From contig JAMOPC010000468.1 in NCBI GenBank assembly GCA_027064845.1, positions 1-6,753 on the forward strand: 6,753 bases of DNA, written 5' to 3'. The DNA comes from Desulfurococcales archaeon. GTDB lineage: Archaea > Thermoproteota > Thermoprotei_A > Sulfolobales > Desulfurococcaceae. The notes under the pieces were generated by a model that saw only the letters and a list, made by a program, of their open reading frames with translations, was not told the origin of the DNA and did no database searches. A program made the translations under genes and the position numbers. Shown here piece after piece: positions 5,749 to 6,753 of the stretch. How positions within the stretch are numbered: the stretch's first letter is position 1; every line of letters starts with the position of its first letter.

Positions 5749-5768
5749 GTAAAATGTTTTCATTTTAC
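5749..5768. repeat. Perfect 8-bp inverted repeat upstream of the PEBP gene
   Basis: Arms GTAAAATG and CATTTTAC around a TTTT spacer, about 72 bases upstream of the PEBP start and some 30 bases upstream of its weak TATA-like stretch. It could be an operator or a weak hairpin; in the RNA the stem is AT-rich and of low stability. Confidence 0.4.
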
Positions 5769-5972
5769 AAGTTATAAGTCATGATAATGAGAGTTATTTG
5801 GGAAATATTTGGTATATAATTGGTCTTAACATGCCTGATATGTGGAATATAGTAATTATTTTGTTTTATTGTGTCTGCTTTTGTTACTGGTTAATGAAAT
5901 GTTGCCTTATACTTATAGGTGCTTTCCCTATGGTGAGACTATGAATGATTTTCCTTAAACAAATTGTTTTCA

Positions 5973-5999
5973 CAAATAACAATGGTTTTCGATTATTTG
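5973..5999 (-). terminator. Inverted repeat just after the glycosidase stop, possible 3'-end hairpin
   Basis: Minus strand: CAAATAA, a 13-base loop, then TTATTTG, beginning 4 bases past the TAG stop at 6003. A second near-palindrome, AAACAA-x-TTGTTT (5957-5969), follows. Neither is followed by a T-run on the minus strand, so a role in RNA 3'-end formation or stability is only tentative. Confidence 0.25.
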
Positions 6000-6002
6000 C
6001 TC

Positions 6003-6753
6003 CTAGATCTTGAGATTGATTAAGTACTTTAAATATTCTTTTGGTAATGAGTTTGTTGTAGCTATGTCTTTATATATTTTAGACGACATGCGTGGTATGC
6101 GTTCTTTTGTTGTAAGATCTACCTCGTATAATCCGAATTTTTGTCTGAATCCATGTGGCCATTCATAATTATCTGTCAGAGCCCAGTGCATGTATCCTTT
6201 AATTTTTAGTCCTTCATCTATTAGTTTCTTTAATACGTAAATATGGTTTACAATATAGACTGGTCTGTAAAGGTCTTTGGGATCGGATGTGCCGTTCTCG
6301 GTTATGATTATTTCGTCTGAGTATTTGCTTGCAAGCCGGGCTGCATCTATGAGTCCTTCAGGATAGTTCTCCCAACCCATTCCATTACAGAATCTCCCGA
6401 TCTTGGATAAACCATGGGGTGTGCATGCGTGACCGTATCCTACAACTGTGTCAAAATCTAAAATACTATATTTCGTGAATCTCCCAAGGTGTCTTTTGAC
6501 GACTACTCGTGTATAATAATTTAGTCCTAGCCAATCCAGTTTTTCTCCTAAGACGCTTGGCTTAATGTATGTTTTTCCGTCTAGTTCTGAATCGAGAACT
6601 CCGTTCTTTATAGCGTTCAATATGATCTCGTTGTGGAAATATGAGTAGTGTTCAGCTGCAATACTGCTTTCCTCATCTCCCAATCCATAGGAGGGAATAA
6701 TATTATATATTATACCAACTTCTGCTGCTTCTTTGGAATCATGGTCTGCCTTT
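6003..6753 (-). CDS. GH1 beta-glycosidase (LacS type), C-terminal 249 residues
   Basis: A family 1 glycoside hydrolase, retaining, acting on beta-glucosides and beta-galactosides in the cytoplasm. The frame runs to the right edge without a start: upstream of a TTG at 6683 it continues as KADHDSKEAAEVGIIYNIIP, so TTG is internal. Visible landmarks: the catalytic nucleophile Glu in ITENG (codon 6297-6299), WLGLNYYTR, GYGHACTP, GWENYPEGL, and HWALTDNYEWPHGF, whose Glu-Trp pair binds the sugar. The acid/base NEP motif lies outside the window. Full length in the family is about 480-490 residues, so about half is shown. Compared from memory with Sulfolobus LacS, the C-terminus is shorter, ending soon after the SKIYKDIAT helix, and the tail LacS uses in tetramer contacts differs. 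No damage is seen. Confidence 0.93.
   Translation of the reverse strand, partial: KADHDSKEAAEVGIIYNIIPSYGLGDEESSIAAEHYSYFHNEIILNAIKNGVLDSELDGKTYIKPSVLGEKLDWLGLNYYTRVVVKRHLGRFTKYSILDFDTVVGYGHACTPHGLSKIGRFCNGMGWENYPEGLIDAARLASKYSDEIIITENGTSDPKDLYRPVYIVNHIYVLKKLIDEGLKIKGYMHWALTDNYEWPHGFRQKFGLYEVDLTTKERIPRMSSKIYKDIATTNSLPKEYLKYLINLKI

Larger units (their letters stand above)
5690..6002. other. AT-rich intergenic region between PEBP and glycosidase genes
   Basis: About 310 bases without a credible coding frame on either strand; the longest ATG frames seen are about a dozen codons. It must hold the PEBP promoter (minus strand, near 5711-5722) and the end of the glycosidase transcript. It contains two inverted repeats listed separately. 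I found no tRNA and no convincing C/D-box RNA in it. Confidence 0.6.

Noticed and set aside
5780..5836. ATGATAATGA followed about 50 bases later by CTGA, like a C/D-box RNA
   Set aside because: The C box is imperfect, the flanks do not pair into a terminal stem, and no internal C'/D' pair is visible.
6003..6683. Glycosidase as a short gene starting at TTG 6683
   Set aside because: The frame stays open to the window edge and the upstream residues match the GH1 family, so the gene is cut by the window, not truncated.

Overview
The window looks like chromosomal DNA of a hyperthermophilic crenarchaeon of the Desulfurococcaceae, with Staphylothermus the best guess. Reasons: AT-rich DNA; AGA/AGG arginine and ATA isoleucine codons; strong GGAGG/GGTGAT ribosome-binding sites inside operons but TATA-like boxes close to the start codons of solitary genes; and the gene set (membrane-type [NiFe] hydrogenase, COG1415/DUF763 protein, LacS-type GH1 glycosidase, archaeal PEBP protein). 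The genus is inferred from gene content and memory, not from a search.

Left part (1-2332, plus strand): the 3' end of a hydrogenase operon. It holds the C-terminal part of the catalytic large subunit (1-762, canonical DPCxxCTER nickel motif plus a 31-residue tail like that of a processed precursor), a two-[4Fe-4S] ferredoxin-like subunit with an extra CxxC pair (768-1322), the small subunit carrying the proximal cluster (1294-2031), and a small unrecognised protein (about 2012-2332). The order large, ferredoxin, small matches E. coli hycE-hycF-hycG (formate hydrogenlyase), and the unknown gene sits where hycH would follow. The genes are tightly coupled, each with its ribosome-binding site in the 3' end of the gene before. 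The last gene seems to start at a CTG codon, or to be reached by a +1 shift.

Middle (2329-4769, minus strand): a 373-residue protein with a ModE-like winged helix at its C-terminus behind a long unrecognised N-terminal domain. It converges on the hydrogenase operon so tightly that the two stop codons overlap. After a 131-bp gap with a good TATA-like box comes a DUF763 protein (about 395 residues) with a helix-hairpin-helix-like segment.

Right part (4770-6753): a short regulatory-looking gap; a possible 72-residue plus-strand small protein with a strong ribosome-binding site; a membrane-anchored PEBP (YbhB/YbcL-like) protein on the minus strand starting at TTG; about 300 bp of AT-rich non-coding DNA with inverted repeats; and the C-terminal 249 residues of a GH1 beta-glycosidase (minus strand, start beyond the window).

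The least explained items are the small last gene of the hydrogenase operon with its unusual start, and the facing ModE-type protein, which could be a regulator of the same metal- or formate-linked metabolism. No tRNA, rRNA, CRISPR array or insertion sequence was seen.
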